Of a stretch of 64,000 bases of DNA, positions 25,967-35,695 are shown piece after piece. The position numbers were made by a program, and so were the translations under genes. This DNA comes from Pelecanus crispus (lineage: Eukaryota > Chordata > Aves > Pelecaniformes > Pelecanidae): NCBI RefSeq assembly GCF_030463565.1, contig NC_134654.1:19545702-19609701 (forward strand), written 5' to 3'. The notes under the pieces are model-generated. The model was given only the letters and a program-made list of their open reading frames with translations, was not told the DNA's origin and ran no database searches. Position 1 is the first letter of the stretch; every line of letters starts with the position of its first letter.

Positions 25967-27107
25967 TGTACTGGGTTTGCGTGTCAAGGTTTTGTTAATG
26001 GGGGAGGCTACAGGGGTGGCTTCTGTGAGAAGCTGCTGGAAGCTTCCCCTATGTCCAATAGAGCCAATGCCAGCTGGCTCCAACATGGACCCACCGCTGG
26101 CCACCGCCAAGCCAATCAGCGACAGTGGTAGCACCTCTGGGATAACATATTTAAGAAGGGGCGGCGGGGTGAACCCACAAGGGGACACAAAACTGCAGCT
26201 GGAGTGAGAACATGTGAGAGGAATGACTCTGCAGACACCAAGGTCAGTGAAGAAGGAGGGGAGGAGGTGCTCCAGGCACCAGAGCAGAGATTCCCCTGCA
26301 GCCCCTGGTGAAGACCATGGTGAGGCAGGCTGTGCCCCTGCAGCCCATGGAGGTACCCGGTGGAGCAGATATCCACCTGCAGCCCGGGGACGACCCCACG
26401 CCGGAGCAGGGGGATGTGCCCAAAGGAGGCTGTGACCCCATGGGAAGCCCACGCCGGAGCAGGCTCCTGGCAGGACCTGTGGACCCATGGAGAGAGGAGC
26501 CCACGCTGGAGCAGGTTTTCTGGCAGGACTTGTGACCCCATGGGGGACCCACGCTGGAGCAGTCTGCTCCTGAAGGACTGCACCCTGTGGAAGGGACCCA
26601 CGCTGGAGCAGTTCATGAAGAACTGTAGCCCATGGGAAGGACCCACATTGGAGAAGTTCATGGAGGACTGTCTCCTGTGGGAGGGACCCCATGCTGGAGC
26701 AGGGGAAGAGTGTGAGGAGTCCTCCCCTGAGGAGGAAGGAGCAGCAGAGACAACGTGTGATGAACAGACCACAATCCCCATTTCCCATCCCCCTGCGCCG
26801 CTCGGGGGGAGCAGGTAGAGAAAATCAGGACTGAGGTTGATCCCAGGAAGAAGGGAGGTGTGGGAGGAAGGTGTTTTAAGATTTGGTTTTATTTCTCATT
26901 ACTCAGTTTTGATTGGTAATAGATTAAATTGATTTTCCCCAGGTGGAGTCTGTTTTGCCTGTGATGGTAATTGCTGAGTGATCCCCCTGTCCTTATCTCG
27001 ACCCACAAGCTTTTTGTTATACTTTCTCTCCCCTGTCCATTTGAGAAGGGGAGTGATAGAACAGCTTTGGTGGGCACTTAGCATCCAGCCAGGGTCAACC
27101 CACCGCA
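25967..27107 (+). mobile_element. Large solo LTR (about 1.14 kb) with internal tandem repeats
   Basis: Starts TGTACTGGGTTTGCGTG and ends GTCAACCCACCGCA, a distinct avian LTR family. Flanks GAAGC (25962-25966) and GAAGT (27108-27112) look like a 5-bp target duplication with one mismatch. It has a CCAAT box at about 26112, a TATTTAAG box at about 26148 and a likely poly(A) region near 26920-26930. Between them lies a minisatellite (see separate entry). Open frames crossing it on both strands come from the repeats and are not genes. Confidence 0.8.
26344..26710 (+). repeat. Minisatellite of 42-52-bp units inside LTR
   Basis: About seven diverged units, each carrying a core like GACCCACGCTGGAGCAG followed by a variable stretch. 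Unit length varies and is close to a multiple of three in several copies, which keeps long frames open on both strands by chance. Confidence 0.8.
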
Positions 27108-30013
27108 GAAGTGAAAGTGAAAATCCAGTTGCCTTTTAAAGAAGGGAGAAGCCAGTGGTGTGCCTTTTTCTCTGGGATCCAAGTGGCTTCTGCCTCTCCT
27201 GTGCAGGGCTCTGGAAGAGGAGGTGAAGGAACTGGAAAAGCTGCTTGGGCACATGGAGAAGGGAAGGGAAGAGGCACAAAGGCTTCCTTGGAAGCAAACA
27301 AGTTTTGAGGTACTCACACTGCCGCCTTCTTTAAGGGATCTTGTCTTACAGCCAGTCTTTTCTCTTACAAATTGTTGCTGTTTCCTCTTTTTAATTAGGC
27401 ATTTAGAAACAGGCACTAACAAATCTGTGGCAGAAGGGAAATGATTAGCATGTTTCGCATTTTCTCCATAAGGAAGAATGTGTATTACTTGTGTGCGTGA
27501 TCTTGCTAAATAAATAACACTGCTTTTTACTGCCCTGACTGCCAACTTTCATGTAGTTCTGCACTGCTTTCACATTGCTTGTGTGAATGCAAAAACTCAA
27601 CAGCTTCATTAAGTGGTGCATTTATATAGAAGTATGAGTGACCATAGAAGTAACAGAATAAATCTATTACAGCATTTTCACCTTCATGTAATTCCCAAAT
27701 AATTTTTCCCACATCCAATTAACCTTTTTTTTTTTTTCTTGTAGCTCCTTAGCATGTTTTGCTCATATCTCCTTTTCCAAAATTGCCATCCTGTCATATT
27801 TGCAAATAAAGGGTAATTTGCTAGGAGGGTTGCAGTAGAAATCTTTCCAACTCTTTTCTTTTTCAATGAGAAGCTCCTACCCAAGCTGGAGCTGGTTGCG
27901 CATTGTTTTCCCTGTGGCTACTGCTCCACTCCCAAAAGGGACATGTGTGGACCCTGGTTGCTCTGGCTTCAGAACAAAACAAAACAGAGAACCAAAACAG
28001 AAAGTGTCTGTCAGTAAGGGTATTGGTTTTAAAATAAAAGAAATTAAACCAGTGAAACAGTTCATTCTACTTGCCTTAATGTGTTGCAAGCAGAAAATAA
28101 AATGTTAGTAGTGTTTTCTAATGGTTACTGTGGAAAATTTTTAAGAGCAGCTGCTGGGAAGCCATGTACTTTAGTCTCAGGATTTTTGCAGAGATTTCCC
28201 AGCTCAAGCACAGTGTCCTGCTGATTGCTTTCTGAACTGGCTTGTTGGAACTCTGGAAACAAACTGCACTCATAGGCTTGCTCTGGAAATAGCTGTTTTA
28301 TCTCTTCCTTTGATTTTTTTTTTTTGTTTGTTTTTAAATTGTAAAAGCTTGTTGAGCATGGTATTCAACAGATCAACAAGGTGAAACCAGTACTGAAAGT
28401 AGTAAAAGAATTAGCTCTTTATGTAAATTCTACTCCTTTTCCAGGAAAGAACTTAGAGTGGAAAATAAAATCTGTCAGATCTTCTGAAGTTCTTTGATTT
28501 TTTTTTTTTTTTGCTTCCTTACTTCCTTCAATAGTATTATTTTCTTCAAACTGTTTTAAACTTAAATCATCTCCATTGGATACTTAGGGTACCAGATAAA
28601 TCTTTTCTGAAAATGTATTGCATTATTCCACCAAGACAGTTCTGCCTGACCACATAAGCTATATACTGAAATGTTCATAAAGCTATAGACCCCCAGGAGG
28701 TGTGGCTGGAAGAAAGAGAAGAGGCGGGGAAATGCAGTGTTTACAGTTGGAGAATAGCACTGGATCTCATGGGTCCATGACTGCACTTCATGGTCGGTTG
28801 GAGAGGGAAGTGCATCTAAACACCAGGGGAGCAGCCCTGCTCTGCCATCTCTTATGGCCGGGACTTTGGGTGACCTCCTGCCACAGCTGTGTGCTTGTCA
28901 CTATGGGGGTCCCCACTGAAGTGGCAGCCTCAGCTGAACTGTGCCAGAAGCAGAGGTCGCTAAGTCTGAGGATGCACACTGGAAAGGCAATGAGCTAGTT
29001 TAACTTGTGATGGAGTAGGAAAATGCAGGTATCTAACCGCAATGTTCCAGGTCGTTAGCTTTTAACTTCTAGAGAGGACCTTTCCTCTGGTGGTAATGGT
29101 TCTATTGCATTAATGACTGACTTTCTTGTCTTGGTAAACGTTGGACTTGTTTATTGTGTTGTATTTGCTATGAAGTTATGGGAGAAGGAAAAGCAGGAGA
29201 GTTTCAGGTATTGATTTTTACTCAAATAAATCCTTTCAACAACAAAACCAAAAGACCTTGTTAGGGGCTCTACAACTTTCTGTTTCTGGTTAAATCTACT
29301 TCCTCCTGCCAGTGATCTCAGGTTAGTTTGTCAAAGCTTGTCAGCTAGGTGTGAATGATTGGTGTTTGGTGAAGGAGCTCCAGATCCTCATGGTCATTAT
29401 TTTACTTATCTACTGCTTGCAGCTGATCCACTTTTAGGGTCTGGCATTGCTTTATTACAGCTGTGTAGACAACTTCAGTAGCTCTGAACAGTGAAGGTTT
29501 GTATTGCCCTGAAAAGAAAGGCAAGCAGGCAAAAAACTTGATGAAAAATATTTTCTATCCAAAAAGCATGTTTCATTTTAGACTTGAGTGGTTTATTGTT
29601 AAAGTTAAAACTGATGGCAGGAGGTGGCCAAGACAGCTGAAGACTCTCAGAAATGTGCTAAAAAAGAGGATTGTAAGAGACCAGTGGGAGGAGGCAGAGA
29701 TTTGGTGGACAGTGTTCTGGCTTTTGAAAATGAAGAGAAGGGTAGTAGGAAGGAATGTCACCAGAGAGAAGAGGAAGGGAGATGTTCTTTGTGCAGAATG
29801 AGAGAAGGGGCAAGGATGAGGCAAGAAAACCACAAAAGAGAATAGAAGACAGAATGAACAAGGACAGAAGGTACAGACCTCAGGCTGAAAACTACTGGGG
29901 GAAAAAAACACTTAGTGTCCTCAGCCTCTGGGTAAATAACTCTGCCAGATGTGCTGCAGCTGGTCTGTGAGGACTACATCAGGCTGGCGAACATGCTTTG
30001 AGGAGGTATAATA
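27108..30013. other. Intergenic DNA with one exon-like fragment
   Basis: Apart from the coiled-coil exon-like stretch at 27207-27309 no gene is visible. Poly-T tracts lie at about 27727-27739, 28315-28325 and 28499-28512. A purine-rich strand stretch occupies about 29620-29870. Confidence 0.45.
27207..27309 (+). other. Orphan exon-like coiled-coil fragment
   Basis: A 103-nt stretch bounded by a polypyrimidine-CAG acceptor (ending 27206) and a GAG|GTACTC donor (27310). It reads open for 34 residues rich in Glu, Lys and Leu with a heptad-like spacing (ALEEEVKELEKLLGHMEK). No partner exon is evident nearby and I cannot name a parent gene. It may be an isolated exon of a gene extending beyond view, a pseudo-exon, or chance. 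Confidence 0.25.
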
Positions 30014-30154
30014 CTCTGGAGGTATCTAAAAGATGTGTAGACGTGGCACTTAGGGACATGGTTTAGTGGTGGACGTGGCAGTGTTAGGTTAATGGCTGGA
30101 CTCGATCTTAAGCGTGTTTTCCAAACTACATGATTCTGTGATTCAATGATTCTA
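30014..30154 (+). mobile_element. CR1 LINE 3' end fragment
   Basis: Short sense fragment of the CR1 3' region (GACATGGTTTAGTGGTGGACG onward) ending in ATGATTCTGTGATTCAATGATTCTAA, the tandem octamer tail. It is heavily 5'-truncated and carries a single tail, unlike the two-tailed copies elsewhere in the window. Confidence 0.85.
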
Positions 30155-31787
30155 AGCTTGGTGACAGTCCCTTGGCACTCTGCTTGCCTGCAGAGGCAGG
30201 AGGGACAGGCATTGTTAACTGGTGCGTTGCAAAGCAGGAAACAGAATAAAGTGAGTAATGTGTGAAATGGTACTGATAGATCTGTTTTTGGAAAAAAAAA
30301 AACCCCACCCCAAATCAAAAAGATAGGAACTGGTTTTAGATGTATGGAAAGAGGATGAGAAAAGATGCTGAGCTCATTCGATGCTCTGAGTGTTATTAAT
30401 ACATGGTAGGGCAAGAATAAATTCTTGCCAGTTTGTATAGGTGAGAAGGAGCACTGTGCAGAAAATGGAGGAATTGGTCCCTCGTGTGGTGTGAAGTGGA
30501 AGTGAATGGGTCACACCTTTGCGGGTGTTCGTGGGGCAGCACCAGGACCTTGGCTGGGTCCAGCATGTCCTGGGTTTGGGCCATGTGTGGGGGTGTCGAG
30601 AGCTTGGGACACTGCGGAGGGGCCCCAGATTTTATTCCACAGAAAATTTTGCAGACGGTCTCAAAGATTGCCTCCTGTGCCTGTTGGCGGCTGGAAAGGG
30701 CTCATTTTGTAGATTGTGTTCCTTCTGCCTCATGTTTCTGGGAATTGGGGTGGGACTTTCAGCCACTCTAGACTAGCACAGATCACGAGAGATAAGCAAT
30801 TATTAACTTCCCCTGAAGAATTAATGCATAATTAGTAATTAATGCATAACTAATTTGGAAACTTCACCAAGGCACATCTCAGGTAGTGACATACCAAAAA
30901 AACATTTTTTTAATGGAAGCTTCTAATGAAAAGCCCCTAGGGGCAAAACAGTTTGTGTTTTCCAGAGCCAGGCTAGTGAGGAAAGTTAGGTGATTTTTCC
31001 AGACTTTTTTTTTTTTTCCCTCCTTTGGAAAGTGAAACTTGTGTTTTACCAAAACATATTTCACAAATTCATGATAGTTTCATTGAAATGATTGAGGACG
31101 AATTTCTCACTAGATCCAAGACATTTTGGAAAAAAAAAATAAATTAAGGTTTTTTTTGTTTTTTGTTCATTTAATTTGAACAGTTATTTCCCATCAGGTT
31201 TTCTAAATTAAAAATAAAATTAAATTTAACAATAAATATTTAATCTTAGGTCAAGCAAAACACTCATTCAGCATGAAACTTCTTTCTTCCCTAATTTGGA
31301 AGTGACAGCAAGTCAAGACGTTATTTGTTACATGTACTACTGGGTGATGTGTGCAGGGCCACTGCCTTGAGGAGCCCGGAGGACCTGGGCATGGAGCCTC
31401 CTGCCTGGCAGGCTCAGGAGGGATCTCCCTTTCCCTGCAGAAAGACCATGTGTCTTCTACTGCCATGACTGACCCAGAGATGGAAAGGGGTGAGAGGTTG
31501 GCATTTGCAAAAACCATCTCAGAGCGCAGTAGCAGCTGAGCAGCATGAGCGTTTCTTTGCCTGTATTCCAGCTATCTTGGATAGAAGAAGCTTTACGCAC
31601 TTGGCCTGGAAGTTGTTTCCTTTTTGACTGGATAAAGATAATAAGAAAGATAACAGGTGCTAAACACTACATTTAATGTCTAAACAGGGAGATGACTGAG
31701 GGAGGAGCCTAGTGAGCCTGCCCTGGAATTGTGGAGGATCTAGGAGAGCATCCAACACTGCTGGAGCTGAGCACCCAAGGCAGCCTG
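30155..31787. other. Region upstream of the cysteine-rich gene
   Basis: Holds the presumed promoter and 5' untranslated region of the gene starting at 31788. A near-exact pair of AATTAATGCATAA motifs lies at 30819-30850, resembling POU/octamer-type homeodomain sites. No TATA box can be placed confidently. Confidence 0.4.
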
Positions 31788-31851
31788 ATGGACTCTTCCC
31801 ACTTCACGTGGTTATGTTTCCTGCTTCTGACCTTTGCAGCTCCCCATCCAA
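31788..31851 (+). CDS. Cysteine-rich gene, exon 1 (signal peptide)
   Basis: Encodes the start methionine and 21 residues of signal peptide, then the first base of codon 22. The donor is CCAA|GTGAGT. The start context has G at +4 but a pyrimidine at -3. No other in-frame ATG gives a signal peptide. Confidence 0.72.
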
Positions 31852-34800
31852 GTGAGTCTCCTTGTTTGATCTCAGTGCTTTTCAATGCATGTTAGTAGCT
31901 AAAAACTTTTAAAATGTTATTAGAAAGCTCAGTTGTGTCCAGTTAAAGCTAAGACCACAAAACCACTAAGGTGAGAAAATAAATTAAAAAGGTGAAGGTT
32001 GATTTATTTGACCTGTCACAATCACCTAACTTGGGAAAAGTAACTTTTTGGATCTGTTTGCAGTCAGATGAGGCGAGTCCTCTCTCAAAGAACTGGCTGA
32101 TTACCAGGGCAGTCTGAATGAGTAAAACCTCTTTGTCAGATCTCAGCACCCAGCCTCAGCATACTCCAGCACTGCAGCCAGGCTGCTTGTGCGTTTTGGT
32201 GTGGCTGTAAAACTGTTGCATGCAGGAATACTGAACTGAATCAGCGGCAGTGACCTGGGACACTGCATCCAGCTGTCTGTAGTCTGGCAGCTCAGCTGTG
32301 AACTTAATTTGTCCTGGGATCTGGATGTCTGCTGGAGACATACCTGATAGGATTGTGCCAAGGAGTTTTGGAAGGAAAGAAAGTAGGAATGGATGATTCA
32401 TCTGAGCCTGTCTGGGCAGAGGACCTCTTAGCTCAACAAGAGAAATGTCTTTCAGTTGACTTCCCAAGCTGCCAGCTTCCTAGTTAAAACCCCAGCGGCA
32501 GCAGTGGGGGAATTATGTTGTATTTCTACCCCAAAAATTATTCTGGAGACACTGCCCAGTGCCGTATAAAAATTGCCCATTGGCAGACAGTGTCTCCCAG
32601 GCAATGACGGGATTTGTCCACCAAAACTTGTCCTGTTCCCTGACACTAAAAGTCTGGGAAGAAAACTGGTAGAAAATAATTTTTCTTTGTTTTCTCCTTT
32701 AGATATTGCCATGCCCAGTGATCACTCTGCTGGGGGGACACAAGACTCTTCCGCTGGCAGAACAAATGTGACAGTCTACCACTGTAAAGACTGTGAGAGC
32801 AATGTATGCAAATCATCCAATTACGAAGACTTTGTAAAAATTGGTGAAACACAAAGTGCAACATTTTCAGATGAAACAATTCACTTGGTGACCAGTGAAA
32901 CAGAAATCATTATGTGCATTCAGCAAAAAAATACCTTTCCTGAAGGAATTTATGCCATCGTCTGGGAGAAGGCTATGGGAATAGGAGATTCATGTGGCAC
33001 CTTGAATTCTGGAGGTATGCTCTACTGGGAGCCTGGCTATCAACATATGGAAAACATATTTCTGGTTACGAAACTGAACTGTTATATATTTGGACTGACA
33101 GTGAGGTTAATGAGTAAACTAACTCATCAAAACGAGTTTCTTTTGTGAAAAAAGTCATTAAGTCATTTATAAAAATGAATTAAATTCTCTCAGGTCAAAC
33201 ACTGCTTAGAACTATACTAGTAGAGATTCAGATAAATCCATGTTACCCTGATTTATAAAAATACTTTTTTTTTTTTTTTTTTTTGTGGGGCAACAGCAAT
33301 TCTCATGGTCAAAATCTGTGCCAGTTTGCAATGTAAAAACCCCATCTACTTCAGTAAGTACGCACTGAAATCCAGGTCTAGTCTAAAGAGCCATTCTGTG
33401 TTGCTCTTGCATACAATTCAGTAAATAATCAGGATGTATCCTTCCAGCTTTCTCATAAAACTGTCAAATGCAGAGATAAAAATGCCTGTCAGTACATGTA
33501 GCAAGTGGCTCCAAGAGCGCAAAACTTCATGGTAGATCAGGTTGCACAGGCATAATTTAGTTGAACTCCATCCAAGTCAATGGCATTTCACTAGTTAACA
33601 TCCGATTGAATATGTATTTGGCTTTGACCTCCTGGCTATAGATGATTCTCGGAAAGCAGCTTTCATCACCTCTCTTGCTAGACTTTAAGCTTCCTTTCTA
33701 ATCTTATTGCTGACAGAAGAAAACAAGAAAAAAATCTCAGCCTACATATGCTCTTGTTCAGCCTAACAATTCCTCATGTATTTAATTGCTGACCACTGTA
33801 AACCATTTCTCTCCTGGATTTATGCTTACCACTGCAAAATATCTAGATGCTGTTACCACTGTGTAAAGCTTGGATGACACTAAAATACCCATAGTGAAAA
33901 CTGGACATTGCTGTAGACATAGATGCCTATATACCCTTGAGAGGGTAACAGGTGGATGTGCTGGGTGTGGGATGTGTAGGTAGGAAGGAGTTTTCAAGGT
34001 AATGGCCTTTACATTTCACACCTCTTTAGAATAGGAATAAGTTATGTAATGGTACAGTGGCATGCAGGCTAGGCGGGAGATGCGCTCCAGCGTCTCTGAG
34101 ATTTATACAGCTGCTGGTCTTGCTTGTTCCTCTTCTTTGGTTCCTGTGGGTAAATGGAAGGTCCAAAATTTTGTCAGAATTATTATTTGAATAGAATTTA
34201 AATGCAAAAAGGTAATGATAAGCTTTTTTACAAATTCTTTGGTGTTCTTAATTACATGCGAAAACTTTTTTGCCTTCTTCAAATTTGATTTCCATCATTG
34301 GTACATAGAACAGTTCATCAACTTTAATGAGAAGAAGATCTAAATGATGACTGGTGGATTTGAACAGTTGGTGAATTAAATATGATTGTAGCAATCTCCA
34401 ATTTTTTGTGGCACATGAAGGATCCACTTCTTTAACCTATTAACCTCTTTAACCTTTTTAACCCTTGATTGAAGATCTTATAAATGATCCTTATTTATAA
34501 TTAAAACTTCTTTTATCTTTCAGCTTCCTCAGAAAATGTCAGGGGTAACAGCATCAAAATTTGCTGTAACGCACAGATAAACCTCTCAGTGCCCAATCCT
34601 CCCCTGAATTGCAACGCTGAAATGTCAGGTGAGAAAATCAGAAAATCAACAGCCAACATCACTGATGAGGGAAATCTAGGTTAATCTCTTCACGTGTTTG
34701 TTTGTCCTTTGCTTTGAGAGAGTTTTGCCCAGACAGCTGGATGTGAACAGAGTTTTGGGGGAGGGGGGCGGATATACTGTACATTCATACCTTGGACCCA

Positions 34801-35273
34801 CACATGCTGTAGCCATCCAAACTCAGAGACTTTCCCCTAGCCCAAGTAGGTGCCCAGTCCCTGGAAATATATATCCATAGCTATAGGTTTCTGTAACTGT
34901 AGCTATATAGCTATAGATACAGGGATGCTGAGGGAAGGCAGCACATGATGGGTGTGCAACAAGTTTCCAAGAATTCCACTTACCAGTAAATGATAAATGA
35001 GACTTTACATCCAGACTAAGAGGACATTTGTCACACACAGTTATTTTTATATCAAAATTTCTTTCACTGTAGAAATCCAGTTCTTCCTAGCTGGTGCTTA
35101 TGAGGCAGGCTCATTTCTTGGCACACCTCTTTCATTCACTTCGACTCTTCATTTTCTTCTACTCTGCAGGCATTCCTCGTATTTCAATTGACGAAAAGAG
35201 CAGCGTTGGCATAATCACCCCTGTACTGATTCTTAGGATTTGTGCAGCAGCACTAGCAATGTATTGTGTTTGA
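31788..35273 (+). CDS. Small cysteine-rich surface glycoprotein, Ly6/uPAR-like
   Basis: Four coding exons (31788-31851, 32703-33014, 34524-34628, 35170-35273) join with GT-AG sites, all phase 1, into 194 residues. Residues 1-21 are a signal peptide (WLCFLLLTFAA core). The ectodomain has eight cysteines (49, 52, 57, 93, 119, 139, 140, 155). The opening CxxCxxxxC and the closing CC...CN recall the three-finger Ly6/uPAR fold, although the CC-to-CN spacing is longer than usual. Sequons are N43 (NVT) and N145 (NLS). Residues 173-194 are hydrophobic and end the protein, fitting a GPI-attachment signal after D168-S172 or a tailless membrane helix; R183 inside it is unusual for either. It lies 6.8 kb upstream of CD7 on the same strand, where mammals have other genes. 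I do not recognise an orthologue. The gene is well supported; the family is inference. Confidence 0.72.
32703..33014 (+). CDS. Cysteine-rich gene, exon 2
   Basis: Acceptor TTTCTCCTTTAG ends at 32702; donor GGAG|GTATGC. It encodes residues 22-125 with five of the eight ectodomain cysteines and the NVT sequon. Phase 1 at both ends. Confidence 0.75.
34524..34628 (+). CDS. Cysteine-rich gene, exon 3 (CC...CN segment)
   Basis: Acceptor TTTTATCTTTCAG, donor TCAG|GTGAGA. It encodes residues 126-160 with IKICCNAQ and LNCN, the segment that most resembles the end of a Ly6/uPAR domain. Phase 1 at both ends, so skipping it keeps the frame. Confidence 0.72.
35170..35273 (+). CDS. Cysteine-rich gene, exon 4 (hydrophobic C-terminus, stop)
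   Basis: Acceptor TCTACTCTGCAG. It encodes residues 161-194 and the TGA at 35271-35273. The hydrophobic tail follows a short charged spacer (IDEKSS). A donor-like AAG|GTATGG lies 20 bases past the stop. Confidence 0.7.
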
Positions 35274-35304
35274 CAACCGAAATGGTCAAGGTATGGTCTG
35301 ATAA

Positions 35305-35451
35305 AATCATAGAATCATAGAATCGTTTAGGTTGGAAAAGACCTTTAAGATCATCCAGTCCAACCATTAACCCACACTACCAAGTCTACTCTAAGCCAAT
35401 CAAGGGTAGACTAGACTAAACCATGTCCCGAAGCGCCACATCTACCCGTGT
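35305..35451 (-). mobile_element. CR1 LINE 3' end fragment
   Basis: Begins with ATCATAGAATCATAGAATC, the reverse complement of the CR1 tail, and runs about 145 bp into the 3' untranslated region (GGTTGGAAAAGACCTTTAAG). It sits just past the last coding exon of the cysteine-rich gene and may be part of its 3' untranslated region. Confidence 0.88.
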
Positions 35452-35689
35452 TATGTTAAAATGTTATGTTTCCTATGAGTAACATGCCTTACAGGCTGCA
35501 CTGGTAGTGAAAAAATCATACAGGGTTTTCTTTCTGGATCTCATTTCCATAACATTGTTTACAAGGTTGCTAAATGATGTTCACTGTGAAGGGGATGCTG
35601 GGCTAACAGCTGGTATGTACTCCACCTCTGTATTTGATGCCATGGCATAGTTCCCAGTCAGCTGGTTTTATTATGAAAAATAAGCACAG

Positions 35690-35695
35690 AATAAA
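35690..35695 (+). terminator. Candidate poly(A) signal, cysteine-rich gene
   Basis: AATAAA about 417 bases past the stop codon and downstream of the CR1 fragment. Another AATAAA occurs near 36027. Which is used cannot be told from sequence. Confidence 0.3.

Noticed and set aside
25919..26788. 289-codon minus-strand open frame
   Set aside because: It is translation of the LTR minisatellite, repetitive with no domain. The opposite strand is open for the same reason.
26360..26818. 152-codon plus-strand open frame in the large LTR
   Set aside because: Same tandem repeats in sense; no start context or known protein.
32573..32702. In-frame extension upstream of exon 2 of the cysteine-rich gene
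   Set aside because: It lies before a clear polypyrimidine-AG acceptor and has no signal peptide; exon 1 at 31788 supplies one in the right phase.
31788..35273. Identification of this gene as SECTM1 by synteny with mammalian CD7
   Set aside because: No V-type Ig signature (no paired strand B and F cysteine motifs) and no cytoplasmic tail like SECTM1; position alone is not enough.
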